From positions 2,258,001 to 2,322,000 of the forward strand of contig NZ_CP082333.1 in NCBI RefSeq assembly GCF_019890935.1: 64,000 nt of DNA. The letters are read 5' to 3'. Shown here one piece after another: positions 37,874-46,969 of this stretch. Position 1 is the first letter of the stretch. Every line of letters starts with the position of its first letter. The translations under genes were made by a program, and so were the position numbers. The notes under the pieces are model-generated. The model ran no database searches. It was not told the origin of the DNA and saw nothing but the letters and a program-made list of their open reading frames with translations. Source of the DNA: Exiguobacterium acetylicum (GTDB taxonomy: Bacteria; Bacillota; Bacilli; Exiguobacteriales; Exiguobacteriaceae).

Positions 37874-38137
37874 TTACTGAGCAAGACCTTCGCTAGTCAG
37901 CATATCTGAAAGAGTCGTGATTGCTTCAGAAGCATCGTCACCGTTTGCAACGATTTTGATATCTGAATCTTTCGCGATTCCGAGTGAAAGAACACCCATG
38001 ATTGACTTCAAGTTGACAGTCTTCCCGTTGTATTCCAAGTTGATGTCTGATTGGAATTTAGAAGCTGTGTTGACGAGCTGAGTAGCCGGACGAGCGTGAA
38101 TGCCTGAATCCGCGATGACTTTGAATGTTTTTTCCAT
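37874..38137 (-). CDS. ptsH: Phosphocarrier protein HPr
   Basis: HPr passes phosphate from enzyme I to sugar EII complexes. When phosphorylated on Ser46 it is the CcpA co-effector. At 87 residues it is normal size. His15 is in SGIHARPAT and Ser46 in [13 protein letters not shown], so both sites are kept; it is HPr and not Crh, which lacks the His. The start is ATG at 38137 ([12 protein letters not shown]) with GGGAG upstream; the longer frame to 38206 is rejected. It is flanked by unrelated genes, and no ptsI is next to it. Confidence 0.96.
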   Translation of the reverse strand: MEKTFKVIADSGIHARPATQLVNTASKFQSDINLEYNGKTVNLKSIMGVLSLGIAKDSDIKIVANGDDASEAITTLSDMLTSEGLAQ

Positions 38138-38202
38138 GATTAAGAAATCTCCCTTCACTAATAACGTACTAGTGAGTCGTTTTCGAATATGTGAACTCAT
38201 TA

Positions 38203-38658
38203 TCAAATGATAACGGATTCGAAGCGATTCTGCAAGGAATTTTTATACGCTTCACTCCACGGGAAAGCTTTCCCGGCACGGTCGATTTGTACCATCGATG
38301 TCCGTCCTGTGAACATCAGTTCACCTTGCTCATCAAATGCCGCATAGTGGACGTCACATGACGCACTTCCGACATGTACTGGATACGCATAAACGGCAAG
38401 ACGTGTCCGCGGATAGACTTGACGAATGTAATTACACTGGGCATCCGCAACGACGATGATCCCGTCTTCTGCAAGCGAATATCCTGTTTCCTCTAACATC
38501 AATGTCCGAACGTCCTCAAAATAGACGAACGGTACCCGGTTATTCATATGACCATAGGCATCCGTCTCCGCGAAACGAACAGCGACGTCGAGTCGTGTGC
38601 CATGTTTCATCTGTTCAAGCCATGATTCAAGTTCTGGAATATAAGCTGGTACGCGCAC
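38203..38658 (-). CDS. ysmA: YsmA-type acyl-CoA thioesterase (hot-dog fold)
   Basis: A 151-residue single hot-dog-domain protein of the 4-hydroxybenzoyl-CoA/YbgC thioesterase type. The active-site helix region reads [25 protein letters not shown], here with the catalytic Asp in ETDAYGH. The start is GTG at 38658 with AGGAGGA seven nt upstream; an ATG at 38718 overlaps sdhB and is rejected. The position between sdh and racE matches ysmA in B. subtilis, where gerE separates it from sdhB; gerE is absent. The substrate is unknown. Confidence 0.85.
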   Translation of the reverse strand: MRVPAYIPELESWLEQMKHGTRLDVAVRFAETDAYGHMNNRVPFVYFEDVRTLMLEETGYSLAEDGIIVVADAQCNYIRQVYPRTRLAVYAYPVHVGSASCDVHYAAFDEQGELMFTGRTSMVQIDRAGKAFPWSEAYKNSLQNRFESVII

Positions 38659-38680
38659 AATGAGTTCCTCCTGTCTGAAT

Positions 38681-38708
38681 GAAAAAAGAAGGAGCAAGCT
38701 CCTTCTTT
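38681..38708 (-). terminator. sdhB intrinsic terminator
   Basis: A perfect 11-bp stem AAAGAAGGAGC/GCTCCTTCTTT with a 2-nt centre, continuing in T on the minus strand, seven nt after the sdhB stop. Confidence 0.85.
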
Positions 38709-38714
38709 GATAAA

Positions 38715-39521
38715 TCATGAACTAACGGCTTCACCTGTCCGTCCTTCGTCACTACCGAAGAACTTCTTGAATGAATGAAGTGTCGTCTGACGGTTCATCG
38801 CTGCGATCGAAGTCGTCAACGGAATCCCTTTCGGACAAACCTCGACACAGTTTTGAGCGTTACCGCACTGCATGATCCCGCCATCTTCCATCAACGCTTC
38901 AAGGCGTTCTTCCTTGTGGAAGGCACCTGTCGGATGCGAGTTGAATAGACGAACTTGTGAGATCGGTGCCGGCCCGATGAACGTCGAACGATCGTTGACG
39001 TTCGGACATGCCTCGAGACACACGCCACACGTCATACATTTCGATAACTCATATGCCCATTGGCGTTTGTTTTCTGGCATCCGTGGTCCTGGTCCTAAAT
39101 CGTACGTTCCATCGATTGGAACCCATGCTTTGACCTTTTTCAACGCATCGAACATGCGCTGACGGTCGACTTGAAGGTCACGAACGATCGGAAACGTCTG
39201 CATTGGTTGCAGACGGATCGGTTGTTCGAGTTTATCAACGAGTGCCGTACACGACTGACGTGGTGTGCCGTTGATGACCATCGAACAAGCGCCACATACT
39301 TCTTCTAGACAACCCATGTCCCAGTTGATCGGCGTCGTTTTTTCACCAGCTGCATTGACAGGATTCCGGCGAATCTCCATTAAAGCAGAGATGACGTTCA
39401 TGTTCGGACGGTACGGAATTTCAAACGCTTCATCATACGGTTTACCATCAGGTCCATCTTGACGTTGAACGATGAATTGAACCGATTTTTGCGTAGTAGA
39501 TGATTCGAGTGGTGTCGCCAT
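38715..39521 (-). CDS. sdhB: Succinate dehydrogenase iron-sulfur subunit
   Basis: This subunit carries electrons from SdhA to SdhC. It has 268 residues. The [2Fe-2S] ligands are in CLEEVCGAC...C, and the [4Fe-4S]/[3Fe-4S] ligands in CMTCGVCLEACP and CGNAQNCVEVCPKG. Its start overlaps the sdhA stop (TAATG). Confidence 0.97.
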   Translation of the reverse strand: MATPLESSTTQKSVQFIVQRQDGPDGKPYDEAFEIPYRPNMNVISALMEIRRNPVNAAGEKTTPINWDMGCLEEVCGACSMVINGTPRQSCTALVDKLEQPIRLQPMQTFPIVRDLQVDRQRMFDALKKVKAWVPIDGTYDLGPGPRMPENKRQWAYELSKCMTCGVCLEACPNVNDRSTFIGPAPISQVRLFNSHPTGAFHKEERLEALMEDGGIMQCGNAQNCVEVCPKGIPLTTSIAAMNRQTTLHSFKKFFGSDEGRTGEAVSS

Positions 39522-41284
39522 TATGCTTTCACCTCTTTCTTCGACTTCTTGCTGTAGTCGCGTTTCCGTGGTGGAATCAACGACGTGTCGACGTCTTCAT
39601 AGAAGATTTCTGGATGACCGTTCGTATAACGCGCCATCGTCGTCTTCAAGAACTGTTCATCATTACGTTCCGGGAAGTCCGGTTTATAGTGCGCTCCGCG
39701 ACTCTCATCGCGTTTCAAGGCACCAAGCGTAATCGCTTCAGCTAGGTCGAGCATGTGATCGAGCTGACGGATAAACGATGCCCCTTGGTTACTCCAACGT
39801 GCTGTATCCGTTGCCGAGATGCGCGTGAAGCGATCGCGGAGTTCCTTGATTTTCGTCAGTGTCTCTTCGAGCTTATCGTTGTACCGGACGACCGTGACGT
39901 TGTCCGTCATGATTTCTCCAAGCTCACGGTGGATTTGATACGCGTTTTCCGTACCTTCCATGGATAAGATATCGTTGAAGCGGTTGATCTCTTCGATCTT
40001 ATGCGCTTCGACGACGTCCTCGCTCATCTCATGAACCGATGTCTCGAGTTCATTCATATAAGCGATGGCTGATGGTCCGGCGACCATTCCGCCGTATACC
40101 GCTGAGAGAAGTGAATTCGCTCCGAGACGGTTACCACCATGCATCGAATAATCACATTCACCAGCTGCGAACAATCCAGGGATGTTCGTCATCTGATCGT
40201 AGTCGACCCATAGTCCACCCATTGAGTAGTGAACAGCTGGGAAGATCTTCATTGGTACTTTTCGTGGATCATCACCGACGAATTTCTCGTAGATTTCAAG
40301 GATCCCACCGAGTTTGACGTCGAGTTCTTTTGCGTCTTTATGTGATAGATCCAGATAGACCATGTTTTCCCCGTTGACGCCGAGTTTTTGATTGACACAG
40401 ACGTCGAAAATCTCACGTGTCGCGATATCTCGTGGAACAAGGTTTCCGTACGCTGGATATTTCTCTTCGAGGAAATACCAAGGCTTACCGTCTTTATACG
40501 TCCAGACGCGACCGCCCTCACCTCGTGCTGATTCACTCATGAGACGTAACTTATCGTCTCCAGGAATCGCTGTCGGGTGAATCTGGATGAATTCACCGTT
40601 CGCATAGATCGCACCTTGACGATAGACAGCTGCTGCTGCTTGTCCTGTATTGATGACCGAGTTCGTCGATTTTCCGAAGATGACCCCAGGACCACCTGTC
40701 GCGAGGATGACAGAATCCGCAGCAAATGCCTCGATTTCCATCGTCCGGAGGTTTTGACAAACTGCTCCACGACAGATGCCATTGTCATCGATGATGGCGC
40801 GAAGGAATTCCCATCCTTCATATTTTTCTACCAAACCTTGCGCTTCGAACTTACGAACCTGTTCATCCAATGCGTACAACAGTTGTTGTCCTGTCGTCGC
40901 CCCAGCGTATGCCGTCCGGTGATGCAACGTTCCTCCGAAACGTCGGAAGTCGAGTAAGCCTTCCGGTGTCCGGTTGAACATGACACCCATCCGGTCGAAC
41001 ATATGAATGATCTTTGGTGCTGCTTCCGCCATTTTTTGAACAGGTGGTTGATTTGCGAGGAAGTCCCCACCGTATACCGTGTCATCGAAATGCTGGTACG
41101 GTGAATCACCTTCCCCTTTTGTATTGACCGCTCCGTTGATGCCACCTTGTGCACAAACAGAGTGTGAGCGTTTGACGGGTACGAGTGAGAATAACTTAAC
41201 TGGTACGCCTTGCTCCGCTGCTTTTATCGTAGCCATCAGACCGGCAAGCCCTCCGCCGATGATGACAAGATTCTTGTTCGCCAT
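39521..41284 (-). CDS. sdhA: Succinate dehydrogenase flavoprotein subunit
   Basis: SdhA oxidises succinate to fumarate. It has 587 residues, as in B. subtilis. FAD binding is seen in IIGGGLAGL and the covalent-FAD His in RSHSVCAQGGINGA. The catalytic region HPTAIPGDDKLRLMSESARGEGG is intact. The start is ATG at 41284 with GGGGAA eight nt upstream; an in-frame ATG 36 nt earlier is rejected. Confidence 0.97.
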   Translation of the reverse strand: MANKNLVIIGGGLAGLMATIKAAEQGVPVKLFSLVPVKRSHSVCAQGGINGAVNTKGEGDSPYQHFDDTVYGGDFLANQPPVQKMAEAAPKIIHMFDRMGVMFNRTPEGLLDFRRFGGTLHHRTAYAGATTGQQLLYALDEQVRKFEAQGLVEKYEGWEFLRAIIDDNGICRGAVCQNLRTMEIEAFAADSVILATGGPGVIFGKSTNSVINTGQAAAAVYRQGAIYANGEFIQIHPTAIPGDDKLRLMSESARGEGGRVWTYKDGKPWYFLEEKYPAYGNLVPRDIATREIFDVCVNQKLGVNGENMVYLDLSHKDAKELDVKLGGILEIYEKFVGDDPRKVPMKIFPAVHYSMGGLWVDYDQMTNIPGLFAAGECDYSMHGGNRLGANSLLSAVYGGMVAGPSAIAYMNELETSVHEMSEDVVEAHKIEEINRFNDILSMEGTENAYQIHRELGEIMTDNVTVVRYNDKLEETLTKIKELRDRFTRISATDTARWSNQGASFIRQLDHMLDLAEAITLGALKRDESRGAHYKPDFPERNDEQFLKTTMARYTNGHPEIFYEDVDTSLIPPRKRDYSKKSKKEVKA

Positions 41285-41303
41285 GTTGTCAGTTCCCCTT
41301 TCC

Positions 41304-41921
41304 TTACAACACGCCTGCAAACGTTAAGATCGAGCGTACGCCTACAAACGATAAACCGATGAATACGAGTGCTGCCACGTAAGACATCGCCCGTTGAGAT
41401 GCTGGTGACTGCGTGATTCCCCATGTGATGCAGAACGTCCAAAGTCCGTTCGCAAGGTGGAATGTCGTCGCCAAGATCCCGACGATATAAAACGCGAGCA
41501 TGAATCCATTATCGACGATGTTCTGCATCATGCTTGCATCGACTGGAGTTCCCATCGCAGCGGCAATCCGTGTTTCCCAAACGTGCCACGTGATGAACAC
41601 GACAAGGAATACACCGCTGAACCGTTGCAGTACATACATCCAGTTCCGGAAGTATGTATAACGCCCTGTGTTCGCAGAACCGGTGAATGCGATGTACACG
41701 CCGTAGACGCCATGCAAGATGATCGGAATGAAGATGACAAAGATCTCTAAGAACAATCGATACGGAACGTTCCCCACGAATTCCGCGGCCTTATTGAAGT
41801 CTTCCTCACCACGTACGATGAAGTAGTTCGTCGTTAAGTGCGAAAGTAAAAATAACCCGATTGGAATGACGCCGAGCAGTGAGTGTATCTTACGACTCAC
41901 GAAATCACGATGATTCGCCAT
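41304..41921 (-). CDS. sdhC: Succinate dehydrogenase cytochrome b558 subunit
   Basis: The di-haem membrane anchor that reduces menaquinone. It has 205 residues with five membrane helices and His residues placed as in B. subtilis SdhC (RKIHSLLG, LSHLTTNY, ITWHVWET, FHLANGLWTF). The start is ATG at 41921 with GGGGGG six nt upstream; the longer frame to 42053 runs into the leader and promoter and is rejected. Confidence 0.96.
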   Translation of the reverse strand: MANHRDFVSRKIHSLLGVIPIGLFLLSHLTTNYFIVRGEEDFNKAAEFVGNVPYRLFLEIFVIFIPIILHGVYGVYIAFTGSANTGRYTYFRNWMYVLQRFSGVFLVVFITWHVWETRIAAAMGTPVDASMMQNIVDNGFMLAFYIVGILATTFHLANGLWTFCITWGITQSPASQRAMSYVAALVFIGLSFVGVRSILTFAGVL

Positions 41922-41969
41922 CCAAATCCCCCCTTTTGTTTGCCAATCAACCGTTGGCGCATTTTGGTA

Positions 41970-41983
41970 GAAAAGCGCTTTCA
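41970..41983. promoter_or_regulatory. Candidate CcpA cre site in the sdhC leader
   Basis: The sequence GAAAAGCGCTTTCA matches 12 of 14 positions of the cre consensus TGWAARCGYTWWCA. It starts about 20 nt downstream of the predicted sdh transcript start, a usual roadblock position. Confidence 0.45.
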
Positions 41984-42009
41984 TAAGGAAATTCGTCTTT
42001 TCATCACTT

Positions 42010-42038
42010 ATTCTACTCCTGTCCTTTTTAGAAGACAA
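42010..42038 (-). promoter_or_regulatory. sdhCAB promoter
   Basis: A -35 TTGTCT (42038-42033) and -10 TAGAAT (42015-42010) with 17-nt spacing, 90 nt before the sdhC start codon. Confidence 0.62.
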
Positions 42039-42131
42039 CCCGAGCCGTTGCATTTAACTGCAAATTTTTTTAGGAAAACAATGACCGGCAAGAATCATCT
42101 CGGTATAATGGTTCACAGATAGGAGTGAATC

Positions 42132-42554
42132 ATGATGGATGCTACACCAAATCAAACACCACTTTTCGGTATCGAATTGATCCGAGATTATGTGCTGACC
42201 GATCTTCTCGGATCGGATTATCGGCAAGTCATCTACTGGGCAGGTAAACGTCTAGCGCGTCAATTCCCTGTCGTAGATGAATCTGAATTAGCCTCATTTT
42301 TTGAACAAGCAGGTTGGGGAACGCTCGAAATCAGGAAACGTAAAGGAACGGTCATCTCATTCGTGCTGTCTCCTCCTGATACGACGAGAGATGAACGACC
42401 ACAAGGGTACTTCCAACTCGAAGCGGGGTTCCTCGCTGAACAGTTCTCCCGTTTTAACGGATGTGTCGCGGAAGGATATGCCGAGTTAACTAAAGAGCTC
42501 GTTCAAATTACGGTCCAAATCGACCCTAAAGATCCACTTGAACCACTCAAGTGA
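42132..42554 (+). CDS. yslB: YslB family protein (DUF2507)
   Basis: A 140-residue cytoplasmic protein of the DUF2507/YslB family, an alpha/beta fold related to haem-NO-binding-like domains but with no proven activity. Its neighbours uvrC and sdhC are those of B. subtilis yslB. The first of two adjacent ATGs has AGGAG six nt upstream. A -10 TATAAT lies at about 42103-42108; no good -35 was seen. Function unknown. Confidence 0.85.
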   Translation: MMDATPNQTPLFGIELIRDYVLTDLLGSDYRQVIYWAGKRLARQFPVVDESELASFFEQAGWGTLEIRKRKGTVISFVLSPPDTTRDERPQGYFQLEAGFLAEQFSRFNGCVAEGYAELTKELVQITVQIDPKDPLEPLK

Positions 42555-42671
42555 AATTTACATAGAACGTGACAGGAATCTTAATTTTCAACATCGAAAT
42601 AGATTCATGAAACCTTTTGCAGTAAGTGCTCGTAAAATCATTCGTACACAAATCGCGAGGAGGAACTTCAC

Positions 42672-43286
42672 ATGTTCAAAAAACTAGCAGCAGATTTAAC
42701 GGGATTCAGTGATATCGGACAAGTCATTCATCCTGATGATTTCGACAAAGCAGCCGCTGACGATTATGTCTTGCATGAAGACGGCGAGAAAATCTATTTC
42801 TTGATCAAATCTAAATCTGACGAGTATTGCTTTACGAATCTGGCTTTGATTCACCTCGATGGTGAAAGTGCCGTCAGTTCAAAACGCGTCTTGTATCGCT
42901 ATCCTTACGCGCACTATCCGATTCGCCACGTCATGTTCGAAACGGCGGGAACGGTCGATCTTGATGTCGAAATTAAATTCGAGATCGGTGGCAAACATTA
43001 TTCGATCGACGTCGATAAGAAACAACTCGAACATGTGAAGGATCTTTACAAAACACTTCTTGCTATTGCTGAAAAACAGTATGAAGGACAAAAGATGCTC
43101 GAGTTCGCAAACAGCTCATTGAATCATTCGGTCACGATTCTCGGCGGACTTCGTCAAGGTGATATGAACGTGCCGCAAACATTCAAAGAGTTGTCTGAAC
43201 AATCCTTCGAGTGGCTACAAGGTCACTACCATCAGTGGAACCAGCGTGACTTCGGTTCATACTACGAGAAGTACATCAACAACTAA
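42672..43286 (+). CDS. yvbH: YvbH-like bacterial PH-domain protein
   Basis: A 204-residue protein, the same length as B. subtilis YvbH as I recall it, with a close match through the N-terminal PH-type domain (DDYVLHEDGEKIYFLIKSKSDEYCFTN) and the C-terminal helical oligomerisation region ending YEKYINN. It is cytoplasmic with no signal. GAGGAGG precedes the start. In B. subtilis yvbH is elsewhere on the chromosome, so this is a local rearrangement. Function unknown. Confidence 0.85.
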   Translation: MFKKLAADLTGFSDIGQVIHPDDFDKAAADDYVLHEDGEKIYFLIKSKSDEYCFTNLALIHLDGESAVSSKRVLYRYPYAHYPIRHVMFETAGTVDLDVEIKFEIGGKHYSIDVDKKQLEHVKDLYKTLLAIAEKQYEGQKMLEFANSSLNHSVTILGGLRQGDMNVPQTFKELSEQSFEWLQGHYHQWNQRDFGSYYEKYINN

Positions 43287-43293
43287 TTATTTT

Positions 43294-43328
43294 AAAATGC
43301 CGCCCTCTTCAAGAGGACGGCATTTTTT
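43294..43328. terminator. Bidirectional terminator between yvbH and uvrC
   Basis: Stem AAATGCCGCCCTCTT/AGAGGACGGCATTT with one mismatch and a tiny loop, flanked by A and T runs, so it can serve both converging genes. Confidence 0.9.
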
Positions 43329-45112
43329 CATTCTTCATTCGCTTGGCTTAAATATTCAGCGACGGTTTCCGCTAACTTAACAGGTAATCCTGCTTCCGCC
43401 AACTGTTCGATCGTTGCGCGTCGCAGGCTGCGCATCGATCCGAAATGACGAATCAACTGCTGGCGTCGTTTCGGTCCGACTCCTGGAATCTCGTCGAGCA
43501 AAGAACGGGTCATTCCTTTTGAACGGAGCGAGCGGTGGAACGTGATCGCGAACCGGTGAACCTCATCTTGCATTCGTTGAAGTAGATAAAACGCACTCGA
43601 ACGCGGACTTAGTTCGACGAGACGGGCATCTTCTCCAAACAACAATTGACTCGTCCGGTGTTTGTCATCTTTTTTTAATGAGCCGACCGGCAGGGATAAG
43701 CCGAGTTCATCTTGAATGACTTCTAAAGCAGCATTCAACTGTCCGACTCCTCCGTCAATCAGGACGAGGTCCGGAAGGCGCGCTCCTTCGAGTAACAACC
43801 GTCGATAACGCCGACGCACGATTTCCCGCATCGATTCATAGTCGTCCGGTCCTTGAACGGTCCGGATCTTGAACTTTCGGTATTCTTTTTTCAGTGGTTT
43901 ACCGTCTTCAAAGACGACGAGCGCCGAAACGGCGTCCGCCCCTTGAATGTTCGCGTTATCGATGATCTCGATTCGGGACAATGGATGAACGTCGATCGCA
44001 TCAGCGAGTTCTTCGACTGCTTGAACGGTCCGTTTCTCATCTTTCGCTAACAACTCGAAACGTTCCGAGATCGCATTTTCAGCATTCTTCGTCGCTAAAT
44101 CAAGTAATTTCCGTTTTGATCCTCGGACCGGAACGTGAATTTTAATCGAGAGCGCCTCTTTGAGCAACAGCTGATTGACGAGTGGCGGTACATAGACTTC
44201 ACTTGGTTTGATGTTCTTTTCGTAGAACTGGACGATGAAACTCTCGAGCTCTTCTGCTGGTGTACCGTAAATCGGGAAAAGCGAGACATCACGTTCGATC
44301 ATCTTTCCACCGCGAAGGAAGAAGACTTGGACACACATCCAACCTTTATCGACATGGATTCCGAATACGTCGCGTGACGTCAAATCCGCTGTGATCATGT
44401 TTTGTTTGTTCATGATCGACTCAATCGCCCGTACTTGATCGCGCAATTCTCCGGCACGTTCAAATTCCATCGTTTCGGCAGCGTCCACCATCTTCTGTTT
44501 CAAGTCTTCGACAAGCTCTTTCGTGTCGCCCGACAAGAAACGTCGGATTTCTGAAACGAGCGCTTTTTGTTCCGACTCGAGATTCGGGATTTCGCATGGA
44601 CCGAGACACTGACCGATATGGTAGTACAGACAAAGTTTTTTCGGCATCGGTTGGCATTTACGCAGCGGATATAAACGATCTAACAGACGTTTCGTCTCGT
44701 TCGCCGCATACGCATTCGGATAAGGACCAAAATAATGACCACCATCCTTTTTTAACTTACGCGTCGTGATCAAGCGAGGATAGGTCTCATTCGTAATTTT
44801 CAAGTACGGATACGACTTATCATCCTTCAACATGATATTGTACTTCGGATCATGTTTCTTAATTAGTGTCATCTCAAGCAACAACGCTTCTAGTTCACTG
44901 GCTGTGATGATGTATTCGAAGTCTCGGACTTCCGCGACGAGACGTTCCGTTTTAATATCATGTGCTCCCGTGAAATAGGAGCGGACTCGGTTCTTGAGAT
45001 TTTTTGCTTTTCCGACATAGATGATTTCGCCGAATTCATTTTTGTGCAGATAACATCCTGGCTCATCAGGCAAAAGGGATAGTTTTGCTTTGATATGTTC
45101 TTGATGTCCCAA
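43328..45112 (-). CDS. uvrC: Excinuclease ABC subunit C
   Basis: UvrC makes both incisions in nucleotide excision repair. It has 594 residues. In order: GIY-YIG nuclease (PGCYLHK, IIYVGKAKNLKNRVRSYF), Cys cluster CQPMPKKLCLYYHIGQCLGPC, UVR motif, RNase H-like nuclease (DNANIQGADAV, LVLIDGG), and C-terminal HhH repeats (IPGVGPKRR). The start is TTG at 45112 with AAAGGAG eight nt upstream; the ATG at 45214 lies inside the divergent gene and is rejected. Confidence 0.95.
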   Translation of the reverse strand: MGHQEHIKAKLSLLPDEPGCYLHKNEFGEIIYVGKAKNLKNRVRSYFTGAHDIKTERLVAEVRDFEYIITASELEALLLEMTLIKKHDPKYNIMLKDDKSYPYLKITNETYPRLITTRKLKKDGGHYFGPYPNAYAANETKRLLDRLYPLRKCQPMPKKLCLYYHIGQCLGPCEIPNLESEQKALVSEIRRFLSGDTKELVEDLKQKMVDAAETMEFERAGELRDQVRAIESIMNKQNMITADLTSRDVFGIHVDKGWMCVQVFFLRGGKMIERDVSLFPIYGTPAEELESFIVQFYEKNIKPSEVYVPPLVNQLLLKEALSIKIHVPVRGSKRKLLDLATKNAENAISERFELLAKDEKRTVQAVEELADAIDVHPLSRIEIIDNANIQGADAVSALVVFEDGKPLKKEYRKFKIRTVQGPDDYESMREIVRRRYRRLLLEGARLPDLVLIDGGVGQLNAALEVIQDELGLSLPVGSLKKDDKHRTSQLLFGEDARLVELSPRSSAFYLLQRMQDEVHRFAITFHRSLRSKGMTRSLLDEIPGVGPKRRQQLIRHFGSMRSLRRATIEQLAEAGLPVKLAETVAEYLSQANEE

Positions 45113-45194
45113 ATAAATGTCTCCTTTCACCGTTTTTAGTTTTATTCGTTCGGGTAAATACCATACATTGATTATGACATACGGAGGATGAAAA

Positions 45195-46517
45195 ATGCGT
45201 ACATATGATTGCATTGTGATCGGAACAGGTTCCGCTGGAAATCAAGCGGCTTATAAATTCACTGAAAAAGGGCTTCGTGTTGCCATCGTGGAGAACTTCA
45301 CTCCAGGTGGCACATGCGCACAACGTGGATGTGACGCAAAAAAAATCTTACTGACAGGTAGTGAGACGAAAGACGCTGTCGAGCGATTGCTCGGATACGG
45401 TGTAAAGGGTCTGGTTTCGATTGATTGGCGCCAATTGATGGAGCGAAAGAATGAATACACACGCGCCATCCCGGAGCAAACTCGAAAGCGGTACGCGGAA
45501 ACGGACATCGACTATTTCCATGGAGAACCGCATTTCGTGTCTTCACATCGCCTTCGAATTGGTGAAGAAGAAATCGAAGGGAAACAGTTTTTAATTGCAA
45601 CCGGTCTAAGACCTCGCGAATTATCTGTACCCGGTAGTGAGCGTTTCATAACAAGTAATGAGTTTCTTGAACTGAAAGAACTTCCACGCCGACTCGTCTG
45701 CATCGGTGGCGGTTATATCTCGTTCGAATTCGCCCATCTCGCTCGTATTGCTGGCGCAGACGTCACGATCGTCTTACGTTCTAACGCCTTAAAACAATTC
45801 GAGAGCGAATTGGTCGATGTGCTGTTAGAAGCCACACGGGCACTTGGTATCTCGATCATCAAAGAAGCAGAGGTCGTCGCTTACGAAGAGGAATCCCTTC
45901 GTTTATCGAACGGTGACGTATTGAAGACGGATGTCGTTTTGAATGCGACTGGACGTGTCGCAAGTATCGATCAGCTTGGTCTCGAAGCCATTGGCGTTGC
46001 GCATAATGAAAAAGGAATCCATGTCAATGCGTACCTTCAGTCTTCCGTCGAACATATCTATGCCGCAGGAGATGTTGCTGTCAGCGGGAATCCCGCCTTG
46101 ACGCCGTTCGCTGGAACCGAAGGACGACTCGCTGCTGATAACATGCTCGAAGGGAACAATCGGAAACTAGAGCTGCTCCCTGTACCTAGCGTCGTATTCA
46201 CCGCGCCGAACCTCGCCCTCGTCGGTGAGACGGAAGCTGCTTTGAAAAAAGCAGGTATTCCTTATCGTGGTCGCTTGATTGATACGTCCGCTTGGCAAAC
46301 GAACGCACGGATCAAGGACAGTTTTGCTCGGGCGAAAGTGCTCGTCGGGGAAGATGATCAAGTCCTCGGCGCACACTTCATCGGTGTCAATGCAGCGGAA
46401 CTAGCAAACTATTTCTCGTTTGCGATGCAACACCGGATTCCAAGTACTTCGATGCAACAGACTGGATTCGCTTACCCGACACCTGCTTCAGACATCGCTT
46501 CGTTATTCGAGGATTGA
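45195..46517 (+). CDS. FAD-dependent pyridine nucleotide-disulfide oxidoreductase (glutathione-reductase-like)
   Basis: A 440-residue flavoprotein: FAD motif GTGSAGNQAA (about 10-19), redox pair Cys41/Cys46 in GGTCAQRGCDAKK, NAD(P) motif CIGGGYISFEFA, second FAD motif HIYAAGDVA and a C-terminal dimer domain. The His-Glu catalytic pair of glutathione and lipoamide reductases (HPTxxE) is replaced by YPTPASD (Tyr427, Asp433), so the substrate is probably not glutathione or lipoamide. GGAGG precedes the start. It overlaps a VOC gene and diverges from uvrC. The two genes interrupt the trxA-uvrC linkage seen in B. subtilis. Confidence 0.83.
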   Translation: MRTYDCIVIGTGSAGNQAAYKFTEKGLRVAIVENFTPGGTCAQRGCDAKKILLTGSETKDAVERLLGYGVKGLVSIDWRQLMERKNEYTRAIPEQTRKRYAETDIDYFHGEPHFVSSHRLRIGEEEIEGKQFLIATGLRPRELSVPGSERFITSNEFLELKELPRRLVCIGGGYISFEFAHLARIAGADVTIVLRSNALKQFESELVDVLLEATRALGISIIKEAEVVAYEEESLRLSNGDVLKTDVVLNATGRVASIDQLGLEAIGVAHNEKGIHVNAYLQSSVEHIYAAGDVAVSGNPALTPFAGTEGRLAADNMLEGNNRKLELLPVPSVVFTAPNLALVGETEAALKKAGIPYRGRLIDTSAWQTNARIKDSFARAKVLVGEDDQVLGAHFIGVNAAELANYFSFAMQHRIPSTSMQQTGFAYPTPASDIASLFED

Positions 46518-46531
46518 CAGGAGGCTTTTGG

Positions 46532-46909
46532 ATGATTCAATACGGCTATACGATTTTATACGTTGAAGACACTACACGGACGCTGGCATTCTATCGAGAC
46601 GTTCTTGGACTACCCGTCAAGGCGGAGCACGGGAGCTACATCGAGTTCGAGACCGGTCAGACGACACTCGCCTTCAATACGCGTGAAGACGTGCAACAGT
46701 TGATTCCGGATTACCCGATACCGAGCGGAAAAACACAACAGACGTTAGAGATTGGTTTCATCACGGATGACGTCCCGACTCTTTTTCAGAAGGTGGTGGA
46801 GGCAGGATATGAGACCGTCCTTGCTCCTACCCAAAAACCATGGGGGCAAGTCGTCGCCTATGTCCTCGACCCCGATGGTCACCTGATTGAACTTTGTACG
46901 CCAATGTAA
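46532..46909 (+). CDS. VOC superfamily (glyoxalase/bleomycin resistance-like) protein
   Basis: A 125-residue VOC-fold protein with two beta-alpha-beta modules (YTILYVEDTTRTLAFYRDVLGLP, EIGFITDDVPTLFQKVVEAG) and the metal-site-like ends Glu46-Phe-Glu and LDPDGHLIELC. It could be a lyase, dioxygenase or binding protein. The start is ATG at 46532 with AGGAGG seven nt upstream, 14 nt after the oxidoreductase; an earlier in-frame start is rejected. It probably works with the upstream flavoprotein in a thiol or detoxification step, as inference. Confidence 0.82.
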   Translation: MIQYGYTILYVEDTTRTLAFYRDVLGLPVKAEHGSYIEFETGQTTLAFNTREDVQQLIPDYPIPSGKTQQTLEIGFITDDVPTLFQKVVEAGYETVLAPTQKPWGQVVAYVLDPDGHLIELCTPM

Positions 46910-46915
46910 TCTAAA

Positions 46916-46953
46916 AAAACAGACCGTTCTGCCTGTGCAGAACGGTCTGTTTT
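46916..46953. terminator. Bidirectional terminator between the VOC gene and trxA
   Basis: A perfect 17-bp stem (46916-46932 with 46937-46953) with a 4-nt loop and A/T runs on both flanks. Confidence 0.95.
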
Positions 46954-46969
46954 GATATGCAGGAAAGAA

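Noticed and set aside
41922-42053. 44-residue N-terminal extension of SdhC
   Set aside because: It covers the promoter -10, the leader and the ribosome site. The family begins at the ATG at 41921.
45145-45156. LexA-like half site CGAACG before uvrC
   Set aside because: Only one half of the CGAAC-N4-GTTCG site is present, so SOS control of uvrC is not supported.
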